The notes under the pieces were generated by a model. That model saw nothing but the letters and a program-made list of their open reading frames with translations. It was not told the origin of the DNA and did not search any database. Of a DNA stretch of 64,000 nt, positions 35,450 to 47,553 are shown one piece after another. Position 1 is the stretch's first letter; the number at the start of each line of letters is the position of its first letter. Origin of the DNA: Dendrobium chrysotoxum (taxonomy: Eukaryota > Streptophyta > Magnoliopsida > Asparagales > Orchidaceae); assembly GCA_019925795.1 (NCBI GenBank), contig CM034315.1, forward strand, positions 32,990,446-33,054,445, written 5' to 3'. Made by a program: the position numbers and the translations under genes.

Positions 35450-36783
35450 ATACTATCACGCGATTGTTTTGATTGAAAAAGTATAGTTTTTGAAAATGTT
35501 AATTATCTTTGGGAATAGTTTAAAAATTTGACATTTAAATTTTAATCCTGAAATTGAACATATATTAGTGATGATATACTACCTTGAAAGGTAGAGATAA
35601 AATCTCCTAATGGGATAAAATTTAGAATTATGAATTTGATCCTAATTATCATAGCTAGATTAAGGAGGGAACTACATATGATCCCAATGGATCAAAATGA
35701 AGTTCAATCAAATATCTAGCTACGATAATCTGGATAAATTATCATTGATTTCATATTCAAAATTATATCAATAAATCATATATCATTCCAAAGGAAGAAA
35801 ATATCATTAATTATTAATTGCTCAAATATGATGATAACGATCGCCATTTTTTGTTTGATTTCCCAAAGGTAATTAATTAAGGGTTTTGAAAAATTGATTT
35901 TGAAAATCTGGTCTGAGTTTCTAAATCTCCTATGAGCATAAGCCATCGTAGTTAATTACATCATAGGAAAACCAAAAATTTTCTTATGAATACTCTCGAT
36001 TAAAATAGCGATACGAATTTCATTTAAGATTTCAAAGTTCGACGTTAAAGGAGGTACTGACTAGAATTTTCAAATGGGATTGGTTTAAGGTTGAACAGTT
36101 CTTTCTGGAGTCAAAGGAGGAAGGGTAGGAGGTACCCAAGATTCTAAATCACTTCAGAAGCACCTTAGCTTATCCTAAGTGTTAGGCTTAAATTTGATTG
36201 AAAGAGATTTAATGTTTGAGTGATCAATTTTATTAAAAAGTGGGAACATGATTCTTGGAGTTTGAGGTCTTAGTATTAAAAATCTACCTCAGAACCTAAG
36301 TCTAAAATGGGTACTAAAAATCAGTGAACTGAATCATAACTAATGCAATGTAAATCTAGACTTACCCTGGCCTGGATTGGGGAGCCAGCTAAACCACCTA
36401 AACATTTCAAAACTATGTGTCCGGTCTTTAATGAAAGAGTGGTTAAGGATGTTGTTTAAGATTAGTTTAAGGAGAGCTGGGTCGACATCTAGAGCAGATT
36501 CCTAATTGACCCCTTAAGTTATGTTAGGTGAAATACTTAAACTAGAAATGCAATTAAAGATTAGACTCACTTTTAATTTGTTACTAATGTGATGCATGCT
36601 AGTTGACTCGAATGCTTAAAATCAAGTATGAAGCAGTTTTAAAATTAGGCTTAAAAAATAATTTTATCCTAGAGATGCATTGATCCCCTTGGACAGAACT
36701 GCACCCTTATAGGCCAGGTGGTCTGCCAAACAAGCAGGCAGGGAGGTGCTTAACAAGTGGAAAGAAATGAAAGATGAATAGGC
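35450..36783. other. Gene-less spacer between E1 and E2
   Basis: AT-rich, with no ORF of note and no element ends recognised. It could be a fragment of another old transposon. Confidence 0.6.
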
Positions 36784-38391
36784 TGTTAGAACTATTAATT
36801 ATGTCCCTGGGCTAACAAGGAGGGGGGATGAATTAGTACTTTTAAAATTCTCTTAGAATTTTGGAAAACTTTTAATCAAAAAAACCTAAGCAAATCGTAC
36901 AGTATGATTTATGTTCGTACAATACAAATTGAAATAATTTTTTATGCTTTTCAACCACAGAAAAATAAAAGCAGTGCAGTAAGAAAATGCAGAAAGTAAA
37001 AATAAGAATAGAGAACACCAGATTTTATAGTGGTTCGGTTAAACATGACCTACATCCACTCCCTAGAGACTCCTTCTCTAGGTATTGCACTAAATCAAAG
37101 TGACTCTCCTTTAGCCCCCATAGCAAGGTGGAGAAGCCTTTACAAAACTCTCTTCTACCAAATCCCGGTGCGACAGAGAACCGTCATCCTTTTTCACCCT
37201 CCTGGTGAAGGCAGAGAACCCTCTCATCCTTTCACACCCTCCAAGTGTCAGTAGAGAACTGTCATCCTTTTTAACCCTCCTGGTGATGGCAGAGAACCGA
37301 AAACCTCTCGAACAACTTTCTTGTAAGAGCCTCCAAGGAGATTAGGAAGAAGCTTGAAGTACAAATAATGAGATCCTCACAATTGGATAACCTTGTGAAT
37401 CCCCTCATAATTTTCTCTTCAAAGATCTCACAACACTCACTCCCAAACACCCTCCCAATCATTCTCCCTTTCACTCTCAAGAAGTATTTTTGCAGAAGGA
37501 TTTTTCACAAGTCAGTTTTTAGGACCCTTAAGTACTAAGGATAAGAAAAATCATTCAAAAATTAAAAATTTCAAGTTTTACGCGTCCCGATCATCCCGTA
37601 TGATCGCATATTGTATAGTACGAATAGTTTATATTACTAAATGATTCGTCCCATACGATCCAATATAAACCTAAACCATGCCGTTCGTACCTTACAACCT
37701 TCTATACGAGGCACCTTTCATACTGTATGAATAGTTCAAAAAATAGAACGATTCAACCCGTACGATCCATTCTGAGCATTTCGTACCAACGGTTCATCCC
37801 GTACGAACATGTCGTACGAACCATTCAGAGCCGTTCGTCCCAACAGTTCATCTTGTAGAACATGTCGTACGAACCATTCAGAGCCGTTCATCCCAACAGT
37901 TTGTCTTGTATGAACATGTTATATGAACCATTCAGAGCCATTCGTACTTCAAATCCTTATATACAAAGTCCATTTTGTACTATACAAATAATACTTTAAA
38001 AAAATTTTGATTAGGCTGGTTCGTTATGGAGGAAAAATAACATAGATAGTCCCATATGAAGAGAACTTCATACTGTATGATTAGGTATTAAAAAATAAAC
38101 TATCACTCCCCTAGTGTGTGTGTGCACAGTTATCCAACTTACAATCACACTCTCTCAGACTCAAAAAAAAATAAAAATTCAGACTCCACTTACAATAACC
38201 ATTAACAAATGAACTTGAAGTCTTCAGTAATTTGGAGTGTGAATTTCCTGAAAAATACGTTAGTACACACAAAAAGAAACTCCAATGTTTGTTAGGAGAA
38301 AAAATAAAAAAAATAATAATCTTTTGTAATCATCAAAAACAACTTGTATCAAAGTTTACTTGAACAAAACGGATTCGTACAAATCATAACA
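36784..38391 (-). repeat. E2 3' LTR
   Basis: 1608 bp. In element sense it begins TGTTATGATTTG after the purine tract and ends with a CTAACA terminus. It contains CCCCTCCTTG near its end, hairpin repeats (AGAGAACC words at 37175, 37213, 37253, 37291), palindromes from about 37580 to 38090, and a 54-bp tandem repeat. Confidence 0.85.
37767..37960 (-). repeat. E2 LTR tandem repeat, ~54 bp, three copies plus partial
   Basis: Units start at 37767, 37821, 37874 and 37928 (54, 53, 54 bp), each opening CCATTCWGAGC and holding a palindromic TTCATCCCGTACGAA-like site. An expansion of the LTR palindrome array. Confidence 0.8.
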
Positions 38392-39812
38392 ATCTCCCCC
38401 TTTTTTATGATGGCAAAATATTTATTGTTTGAGTTATAAGGTAAACCAATATTTCTCCTAAGCTCCTACTAAATGTAAACTCCCCCTAAATAGATGATCT
38501 CCTAAGCTCCCCCTAAACGGAAATGCCGCCTAAAGAAATGATCTACAAGAACCAAGGGGTAAAAGGAGGTAAGAGGAGAAGGGAAAAAAATAGATAGACA
38601 AAGACAAGCAAACACAAAAAAAATAGATAGACAAAGACAAGCAAACACATTAACCATACAATGCAACATACGATGCAACTACCATACAAAAACTTAGACA
38701 ATGACAAGCAAACACATTAAACATACAATGCAACATACGATGCAACTACCATACAAAAACTTATACAAACTAACATACAATACAACATACAATACAATAA
38801 GTCAAACAATACAAAACTCCCCCTTTTGACAACAACAAAAAGTGAAGACACTCAATGGAGTTGGTGATTTAATTAATGTTCAAAGAAGATTAACTACAAT
38901 ATTAAAATCAAATGCAAAAAGTAAGGACTCAAAATGGTTTAGATCACATACTATAATAAGGAGAAGAGAAGTTGATCTATGGCAATAATGTAATAGACAG
39001 ATTAAGTAACCGCAACTATTGCACAAATGATGAAATAAAATTATCAAATCTCTATGTCAAAAGTGACGATCATTGATTAGTGAACTTGGAGAAAAATATT
39101 GAAGGAAAGAACAATTGGCGACATTGCGTATCTTTTCAAATAAAGGGGCACATTTTGTGCACTTAGTCAATGTTTGGGCTAATTTTATACCTCTTTATAC
39201 TTTTGGCAACATTGCGCATCTTTTCATTGTATGGCACACTTTGTGCATCTTTTCAAGCTTTGCTCTTTTTATTTTTATTAAATTAAATTCTTTCCAACAA
39301 CACAATCCCTTAATCAATAGTACAATAATGAACATATTGATATAGAAATTAAGAGTAATATTAAGACATCAAATATACAATAATTTAGGCTAAGTAAAAC
39401 ATGTCTAAAATAATACAAAGTAAGATCTTCTAATCTACACCAAATCATAATGAAATCTAAGTGTTTTGAGAAATTAAAATTACGCACAGAAATTTCTATT
39501 GTAATCCAAATTGAGTTAACATTTTATAAATTTAATCAACTACGTTCATGTGTTAAAGATTAGTAAATTTCAAGTCATAGTCACAATCATAGAATAATAT
39601 GCATTAAAAACTGAACTTTTTCATTCCATGATGATCCAAATATATGAAATAGCAAACTTTTATAATCAGGACAATCTCATAAAAGAAAGCTTGCTAATTC
39701 AAACATCATCCATACAATAACCAAAGAAAAATAACAAGAATAAGAGTCACAACAATCAAAGCCTCATAGAATAATAGAGCAAAGACTAAGCCAAACAATA
39801 AGAAAAACATCC
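38392..39812 (-). other. E2 3' non-coding region: purine tracts, tandem repeats, mini-hairpins
   Basis: Polypurine tract at 38392-38406 (ATCTCCCCCTTTTTT on plus), further CTCCCCCT copies near 38480 and 38504, and the conserved second tract at 38818-38832. Two short tandem repeats lie between: a 33-bp unit at 38584-38649 and a 67-bp unit at 38636-38770. At 39110-39265 mini-hairpins occur (GCACA-TTT-TGTGC, GCACA-CTT-TGTGC, GCAA-CA-TTGC). No gene. Confidence 0.75.
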
Positions 39813-40903
39813 CTAATAGTCTGAGGGACCCTGAACTGGAGGAGGTGGAGGAGCAGCAAACATTACAAAGTAGCTATTGCAGGTTGTAATGTTGGTGTTC
39901 ACTAACTCAAACTGGTTTCGAATCCATACCGTATCCTCATTATATCGATCACCCTGCCGCTTCAAATGTGCCTCCATATTATAAAACCTTTGATCAAGCT
40001 GATCAAAACACTGGACCTTATCCTGATATAAATTTTTGTTGGGTCCAGGTTTAGGTGCAGGAGCTTGTGCAGGTTTGTCCTCAGAACTATCTCCATTTCC
40101 ATCTTTCCCAAAAAGTGCCCGAAAAGAAGCATCAATAAAATAGAGTGGTAGTTCAAAAGGTCAGTCAGGGTGGACCAAATTGTACTTCTTCTTAAGAATG
40201 AAGCAAATTATATGACCTAGGGCAATGATCTTCTTTCTTTTTACAATAGGCTGACCAATATCGATGAGAGTATAAAGATAGTTCAAGATTAATTGGGCTT
40301 CATCAGTAGGTTAGCCAGACAAAATCAAATATGTAACAGTAGAAAGAAGGGGGGTCATGTTTACTCGATCTCCTACTTTGGGAATGATGGAGGAGCTAAG
40401 TATATATTGAATAATTCTAGAATTTTTGTTTAAAGAGTCAACTCTAGGATAGTGAGTAGGTTGGCTAATACCCCTAAGAACTTGATTGACTTCGGACTAA
40501 TCATTATCTGATCTAGTGGTAAGAGTATGAGCCCGAATCCCTAGTGGTTTTAGATGGAAAAACGAACCAGGGTCCTCTTAGGCTATTTCTACTCTTTGTT
40601 TTAGAATGTATGAAGTGATCCTGGTATGGTCCTGATTAAATTTCATGTTTGCTAGAAAAACTTAAAAAAGGTCTTTGTTGTAGGCATAGATCAGGATGAG
40701 AAGGAATAAAAATTGAATCGAGTCAAAAAGTGTCATTACTGCAAAGTGAAAGTTCTCTTGTAGTGGATACGAGAAGGGGTAATTTTTGAAGCAGCAAACC
40801 TATAGTATGCTTCTTCATTCTGAGCACTTAAGAAATTATCTTATCAATCCTGCCTGGATGACGAACCCCTAGATTGTCGTTCTCTGTTTCTGCTTCCTGA
40901 CAT
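39813..40903 (-). pseudogene. E2 extra 3' ORF in the env-like position, broken
   Basis: ATG 40903-40901 (MSGSRNRERQSRG), then stops after 19 codons, then readable segments EEAYYRFAASK, MTPLLSTVTYLILSG, KRKKIIALGHIICFILKKKYN, FDQLDQRFYNMEAHL, VWIRNQFELVN and PPPPPVQGPSDY, ending at the stop 39815-39813. It aligns with the E1 ORF along its whole length, including the FDQL motif and proline-rich tail. No transmembrane segment seen. Broken by several stops and at least one frameshift. Function unknown. Confidence 0.7.
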
Positions 40904-40963
40904 CTCTACTTAATGCTTAGAAGGGTTTGAAAATGAAAGTGAAATGAAAGAAAATGACCCTCC

Positions 40964-41369
40964 TTTATATAAAAAAATGATCAATCATACTGTATGAAAA
41001 TTTTTCATACGGGATAAAATTAATTTCATCCAGGATGAAGTACATTTAGTACAGGACGAACAAAAACAGTCAAAAAATGAAACAACTTTTCATAAACTAC
41101 CATTCCTAAGGCATCCTTTTGTACAGGCTTTTTGCTTTCTGATCTTACAGACGATGACGGGTTAATCCGGGATGATCAGAAAATTAAAGATCGTTCAGAC
41201 GATGGTTAGGTTCGACCTCATCCAAAATAACACAATGATCGTACAGACGAAAGATGTGTTCGTATGTACGGTCACCAATAATAACTAATGCCAACCGTGA
41301 ACCCACCCCTTTCATACAAATGAATCTGTTCCTATCATACAGTATGATGAGGCCATCATACAGTATGAA
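40964..41369 (-). promoter_or_regulatory. E2 internal palindrome array and TATA box
   Basis: On plus, TTTATATA at 40964-40971 is TATATAAA on the coding strand, about 61 bp before the 3' ORF start. Upstream of it are palindromes at 40984, 41005, 41025, 41046, 41334 and 41355, several 21 bp apart (40984/41005, 41025/41046, 41334/41355). Same arrangement as the internal array of E1. Confidence 0.65.
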
Positions 41370-41555
41370 CAAACCAAGAAAATATAGTTCATCACTTCAG
41401 CTCTATAGTTTTTTAACACTAAAATAATGAACAAAACACAACAGATTTTTCATTTTTGTTTTTAAAAGAAGACACAAATAATAACCATAAAATATAATAA
41501 ACTTGAAATAAATAAACTAAAAAACACATACAAAACAAATTTATAGAATTTTCAA

Positions 41556-44216
41556 TCAAGCATTAAGATCAATCACACCTAGCCTTGTCTTTAATATGCT
41601 AAAAGTGTCAAAAGCTAAGGGTTTTGTGAAAATATCTGCAAGTTGATCTTTAGTAGCGACATGATGTAGTTCAATTTCCCCTTTTGCTACACGATCTCTT
41701 ATGAAATGATGCCTTATATCAATATACTTTATTCTAGAATGTTAAATAGGATTCTTTGAAATATAAATGGCACTAGTGTTATCACCGAAGATTGGAATTG
41801 TACCAATAGAAATCCTAAGTCAACCATTTGTTATTTCAACCAAAGTACATGCGCAACATAACTCCCTAAGGCAATATATTCTGCTTCAGCTATAGAAAGT
41901 GCTACTGAATTTTATTACATAATGAACCAAGATATTAAAGAATTTCTAATGAATTGACAAGTCCCATATGTACTCTTACTATCAACCCTACAGCCTGCAA
42001 AATCAGAATCTGAGTATCCAATGATTTTAAAAAAAGAACTATTCTTAGGATACCAAATCCCTAGGTTTTGAGTTCCCAAAAGATATCTCAATATTCATTT
42101 CACTGCTGCCAAATGTAATTCCTTTGGGTCAGATTAAAATCTAGCACATAAGCAAACACTAAACATAATGTCTGGTCGACTAGCAGTCAAGTAAAGCAAT
42201 GATCCAATTATTCCTCTAAACTTCTTTTGATCAACAGACTTTCCCTTAGGATCCTTATCTATTAGTACTGAGGAACTCATGGGTGTAGTTACAGGTTTAG
42301 CATTATCCATTTCATACTTTTTGAGGATGTCCTTAATATACTTAGATTGAGAAAGAAAAGTTCCTTCCTCATTTTGCTTTATGCTAAAACCAAAAAAATA
42401 ACTCAAGTCACCCATCAAACTCATTTCAAATTCATTACTCATTATTTTTGAAAATTTATCACATTGATTTTTATCAGTTGATCAAAAAATGATATCATTC
42501 ATATATATTTGTACAATGAGTATTTCATTTCTTATTCTTTTCAAAAATAGAGTGGTGTCCACACATCCTTTAACAAATGATCCTTTTAATAGAAAAGTGT
42601 TTAACCTCTCATACTAAGCTTGAGGTGCCTGTTCTAGTCCATACAATGCCTTTTTAAATTTAAAAATATGATTTAGGAATTTAGAATTTTTAAAACCTGG
42701 AGGTTGCTCAACATGAACATCCTCTTCTATCACCCCATTCAAAAAGGCACTTTTAACATCCATTTGATATAATTTAAAATCTTTAAAACAGGCAAAGGCT
42801 AATAACACTCTAATTACTTTAAGTCTTGCTACAGGGTAAATATCTCCTCAAAATAAATCCCTTCTATTTGATTATACCCGTTAGCTACCAATCTAGCCTT
42901 ATTTCTTATAATAACTCCTGAATCATTCATTTTGTTTTTGAACACCCACTTAGTCCCAACTATACTTTAATCTTTTGGCCTTTCATTTAGCTCCCAAACA
43001 TTATTTCTTTTAAATTAATTCAATTCTTCTTGCATGGCCAATATTTAAAATTCATCCAAAAGTGCTTAATCTATATTAGTGGGTTCAATCATTGAAATAA
43101 AAGTTGAATGATTTACTTCTTTCTTCAAACCATGCCTAGTCCTAACTCCTTTACTTGGTTCTCCTAAAATTAACTCTTTATGATGACTTCTAACAAATTT
43201 CCAGTCTTTAGGCAATTGGTTTTCTTCTGCATTTTCAACTCTTTCTTCAACTTTTTCATTTTCAAGTTTTTGGGATACCTCCTCAACCTCATCTTCATCC
43301 AACTTAGACCCTTCACTATAAGATTCATCAAAAATAACATGAGTAGTCTCCTTAATTACCAATGTTCTTTTATTAAAAACTCTATTAGATTTTCCAACAC
43401 TTGAATAACCTAGAAAGATTCCTTCGTCAGATTTGGGATCAAATCTTCCTAAGAGAGTTTTGTCATTATTATGAATGAACACTTTACATCCAAAAACATG
43501 TAGATGTGAGAGGTTGGGACTTTTACCTTTAAGAAGTTTATAGGGTATCTTATTTAATTTAGATCTAATATACACCCTATTCAACACATAGCACGCAGTG
43601 CTAACTGCTTCAGCCCAAAAATATTTTGGAAGTGAATATTTTGCTAATATGGCTCTAGCAGTTTCAATTAATATCCTATTCTTTCTTTCTACAACTCCAT
43701 TCTATTATGGTGTCCTAGAAGCTGAGAAATTATGTTATATTCCTTGAGATTTGTAAAAATCATCAAACAATTCATTTTCAAATTCTCCCCTATGATCACT
43801 TTGGATAGACATAATTTCAAAACCAAATTTTCTCTGAATCCAAGTAGTAAAATCTCTAAACTCCTCAAATGATTACTCTTATGATTCAAAAATCTAATCC
43901 AGGTGAATCTAGAATAATCATCTAAAATTACATACCCAAATCTTTTTTCTCCTAGACTTAAGGTATTAACAATTCCAAATAGATCCATGTGAAGAATTTC
44001 TAAAGGCTTGCTAGTCCTAATTTCCTTGATTGAACTGAAAAAGGATCTGACTTATTTTCCAAATTGACATGCATCACACAAATGGTCTTTAGTAAAGTCT
44101 AATTTGGGTACACCTCTAACTAGCTCCTTTTGGGTGATTTTTCTAAGATTTCTCATACTAGCATGACAAGGCCTTCTATACCATCACCATGATTCATCAG
44201 ATATAATTTTCAAACA
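41556..44216 (-). pseudogene. E2 pol: partial PR-less INT-RT-RNase H, broken
   Basis: Reads from the GAG-preINT region (CHASMRNLRK, CDACQFGK) through integrase (HMDLFGIVN, DDYSRFTWI, ERKN), RT (43066-43587, 42614-42808 with QMDVKSAFLNG, 42134-42442 downstream of the active site) and RNase H, to the C-terminus GVIDLNA with stop 41558-41556. The active-site stretch near 42500 is altered. It is truncated upstream at 44216, so protease and gag are absent. Numerous stops. Confidence 0.88.
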
Positions 44217-45492
44217 AAAGGTGGAGAAGCCATTATAAACTCTCTTCCACCAACCCGGTGTGGCAGAGGACTGTTCTACTTTCACAGGAAGAGAACCTTG
44301 ACTTCTTTTCACCATCTTGGTGAGGCAGAGGACCTGGAATCACTTTCACCTTCCCTGGTACGGCGGAGTAGCCGGGTCTTTTGACACCTAAGAGGTCTTC
44401 TTCCTCCCAAAGCTTCCCTCAAGATAAACCTTGACTCTCAGAGGAACTCATGTGCAAGTTGGCCAGAGCAACTGTGTGAAAACCCTCTCTCACACTCCCT
44501 TGAAGCCCACAAGGATCTTGTCCCTCTCGTACAAATTCCACCCTTTCTCTCCCTAGCCCAAAGCTTTCTCTTTAAGCTTTCTTTAGAAGAAAACAACTCA
44601 ACGAATGCTCAAAATACTCATACAAAGTCTTATGAGAAAGCTTAAATAGAGGGCTTCAAAAAACCCTAAAAATCTAATTTAGCAGCCAAAGATCATACAG
44701 TATAATCACAGGATCGTCCAGTACGATGTGCAGAATTTGACCTGTTAGTACTGTACGATCGTAGTATCGTACAGTATGATTAGTTCAACCCAAATGCAAT
44801 TCATTCAGGATGAATCATGGGAAGACTAAAATTATCTATGTTAATCATACAGTATGATCCAGTTCATATAGTATGATCCAAATATTAAAATTATGTAGAT
44901 TTGATTGACTAATCACAGGATTAAGTTAGGAAATATTTTAAATATCATAGAGTATGATTAGGTTCGTAAACTATGAATAGAATAACTTTTAAATAAATTT
45001 TTTTTCCTAATTTAATGAACGATGAGGTTTCTAATTATAACAGATCGTCCCATACGATGTGGTGTTCGTACTGTACGATTAGTTATATTTCAAAATTATT
45101 TTCTTCCAAAAAAATAAAATATTTTAAATAATTTTTATAAAACCAGATTATATAGTATGATCTAGATCATATAGTATGATGTACAGAAAAATTAAAATAT
45201 TTAACATTAAAATTTCTCCCCTTGTGTGTGTGTGCACGGTCGCCAAGCTATCATGCACCCTTACACTACTTGACTCAAGAAGTAAAAAATAAATAAATAA
45301 AAATTACATACTCTTTCACCATAACCTATTCTACCCGATCTTGAGCCCTGAATCTTCAAAGAACGGTGTCTGTTATACCTGAAATATTAGTCAACACACA
45401 AATAGGTATACACAACAAATACTTGGAGAAATAAAGAAGTAATCAATAGTATTGTTATCAAAATCATAAACTCGGGAGCCCGAGTTGTAATA
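44217..45492 (-). repeat. EX 3' LTR, truncated
   Basis: Sirevirus LTR starting (element sense) TATTACAACTCGGG after a purine tract at 45493, with palindromes at 44692/44713, 44751/44772 and 45045/45066 (about 21 bp apart) and hairpin repeats near 44255-44360. About 340 bp of its 3' end are missing compared with E2; at 44217 it joins E2 pol directly. Confidence 0.8.
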
Positions 45493-46067
45493 ATCTCCCC
45501 CTTTTTGATGATGACAAATATTATTGATTGAATTTACAAATTTAAAAATATTTTCTCCTAATCTCCCCCTCGTTAAGAGAATTATATTAAAAAAATAGGT
45601 GTAAGCATTTTTTTAAAATTTTTTTAAAGGAAAATAAATACTTGTAAACTAAATAACATAAAATTTTAAAAGCTAAATAAAAGAAAATTTTTAAAAACAA
45701 AACCATAAATTCAACTAACCAGAACACATTCTCCCCCTTTGACATTATAAAAAAGAAGAGATATAATGTAACACATAAGTTAAACTACATGTAAAAGAAA
45801 GTAATAACATACAAAAAGAAAATTAAAATATAAAATCATGCTTAAAATATAATAAACATCAAACAAACAAAATAGATAAATAAACACACAAAACACATAA
45901 ACAAAACACACAAACAAACCTCAACATACTTATACCTTATCATAATTACCAATCGAGTCCTTGACGATTTAGCATAAGTTTGTTACCTCATTATCTTGCT
46001 CCGGTTCTGATGATTCAGAAGCTAAGTCTGCCTAGGAGATATTTTACTTCTTTTTATTTCCCCTTAT
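45493..46067 (-). other. EX 3' internal region and Gag C-terminal remnant
   Basis: Purine tracts at 45493-45506 and 45731-45744 (CTCCCCCTTTGACA on plus), then AT-rich sequence. From about 45940 to 46067 the minus strand encodes ADLASESSE...EVTNLC, matching the Gag acidic region ADSASDSSE...NLCLM of E4/E5. No pol sequence is present between them. Confidence 0.7.
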
Positions 46068-46344
46068 TATTATGAATCTGGTTTCAAGGACTATGATTTT
46101 AATGATAGCAAATAATTCTATTTCTAGTTGCCTGTTTAATCTTTCAAGTTCACAGGATAATTTGTAAGTTCAAGCAAGCCCAAGATCGAGTTAGTCTATT
46201 TTGTAATTCAGGTCCAATGTACTATTTTCACCTTTATTGAGTCAAATGTAATGTAATTGATCCCCTAGCTAAGTAACCTTGCACACACACACACTCAGGG
46301 TGAGAGTTTTAGCAAGTTAGAGTTTCTCTTTAGCTTTTATTCTG

Positions 46345-47144
46345 ATCGTCCTGGATAATATTCACATCGCCCTAGATGATCCAGTAAACATAGAAACCCT
46401 AATTAGGGTAACCAAGTTCAGTCGGTCTGATTAAGCAGATCATCCTAGATGATCCTTTGATCGTACAGGATGATAGGCTCAAATCAGAAATTCTCAACCG
46501 CTAGATTATGTTAGGTAAGTTTTTATTTTTAGAGATTTCGTCTGATCATCCTGAACGATATGTGTATCATCCTGGATGATCTTTTACAATTATGCCAAAA
46601 TTAATCTTGTAATTAAAGAAAGCAATTAATGTCTGATTGATACGATCATATCATCTAAGACGATCGCAATATCGTACAGGATGATACATGCAAAATCCTG
46701 ACCGTCCAGAGTAATTCAGCTGGCCGAACAGAAGTATCCTCTATACGATATGCCCAGTTTTGAACTAATCATACGTGATGATAGAAATATCATCTTAGAC
46801 AGTCAAGTCATTTTAAATCATACATCACATTTTGTGTAGTCCGATCAGCACGATGCTCAGGACAATTTTAGCTATTTTGAACTAATCAAGCAGGATGATA
46901 GAGATATCAACCAAGACGATCAAGTCATTATGAGATCATCAAGCATAAGTTGCCCTAGATAAATAGAACTATTCTCTGGACAAAATTCCTGATTTACACT
47001 AATCATCCCAGATGATCGTAGAATCATACGGGATGATCTAAACAAACTTTTCTTCTAATCATCCAAAGAAACCAGATCATCCAGGCTGAAATATGAGTTT
47101 TTACACTGATCGTACAGGACAATCCGTCTATCATCCTGGATGAT
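46345..47144 (+). promoter_or_regulatory. E4 LTR palindrome-pair array, 21-bp spacing
   Basis: Eight pairs of 15-bp palindromes start at 46345/46366, 46439/46460, 46545/46566, 46650/46671, 46768/46789, 46885/46906, 47002/47023 and 47109/47130. Every pair is exactly 21 bp apart; pairs repeat every 94-118 bp. Most CpGs in the motif have decayed to TG or CA. The right LTR shows the same (54549/54570, 54643/54664 and onward). Confidence 0.85.
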
Positions 47145-47397
47145 ATTTGATGACCAGTTAAGATTTAGGGTAATTTTTGAGCCCACCTTTAAAAGATCAT
47201 TTTCTTCCAACAAGAAAAATCTTTTGCCACTTTCCTTTCCAAAGAAAACCTTGAGAGAGAGAGAGAGGATCTTGTGAGGGGGAGTTTGTGAGGGATTCAT
47301 AAAAGTTGCTCCAAGTAAGGATCTGAGTCATCTTCTCCATTCATCGTCTCTTGTCTTATCGGTGTCTCTGTCGGAGGATCGTTCACAAGAAGTTCCG

Positions 47398-47553
47398 GGT
47401 TCTCTGCCTGCTTCAGGAGGAAGCGAAAGGAGTCCAGGTTCTCTGTCTGCTTCAGGAGGAAGTGAAAGGAGTCTAGGTTCTCTGCCTGCTTCAGGAGGAA
47501 GTGAAAGGAGTTCAGGTTCTCTGCCTCACCGAGTTGGTGGAAAGGAGTTTTTG
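47398..47553 (+). repeat. E4 LTR 39-bp hairpin repeats, four copies
   Basis: Units start at 47398, 47437, 47476 and 47515, exactly 39 bp apart. The first three form GCTTC-AGGAG-GAAGC/T hairpins (the first at 47410-47424); the fourth forms CACC-GAGTT-GGTG. The ORF 47362-47655 is a by-product of the 13-codon periodicity. Confidence 0.85.

Larger units (their letters stand above)
36784..44216 (-). mobile_element. Sirevirus E2, truncated (no gag, no 5' LTR)
   Basis: Minus-strand element with 3' LTR 36784-38391, purine tracts, 3' structured region, extra 3' ORF, internal palindrome array and pol back to the GAG-preINT domain. At 44216 the sequence changes abruptly to the middle of a different LTR (EX), so gag, protease and the 5' LTR are gone. 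Its LTR palindromes use a TTCGTAC/GTACGAA flank more than E4/E5, and with the 3' ORF it groups with E1 rather than E4/E5. Confidence 0.88.
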
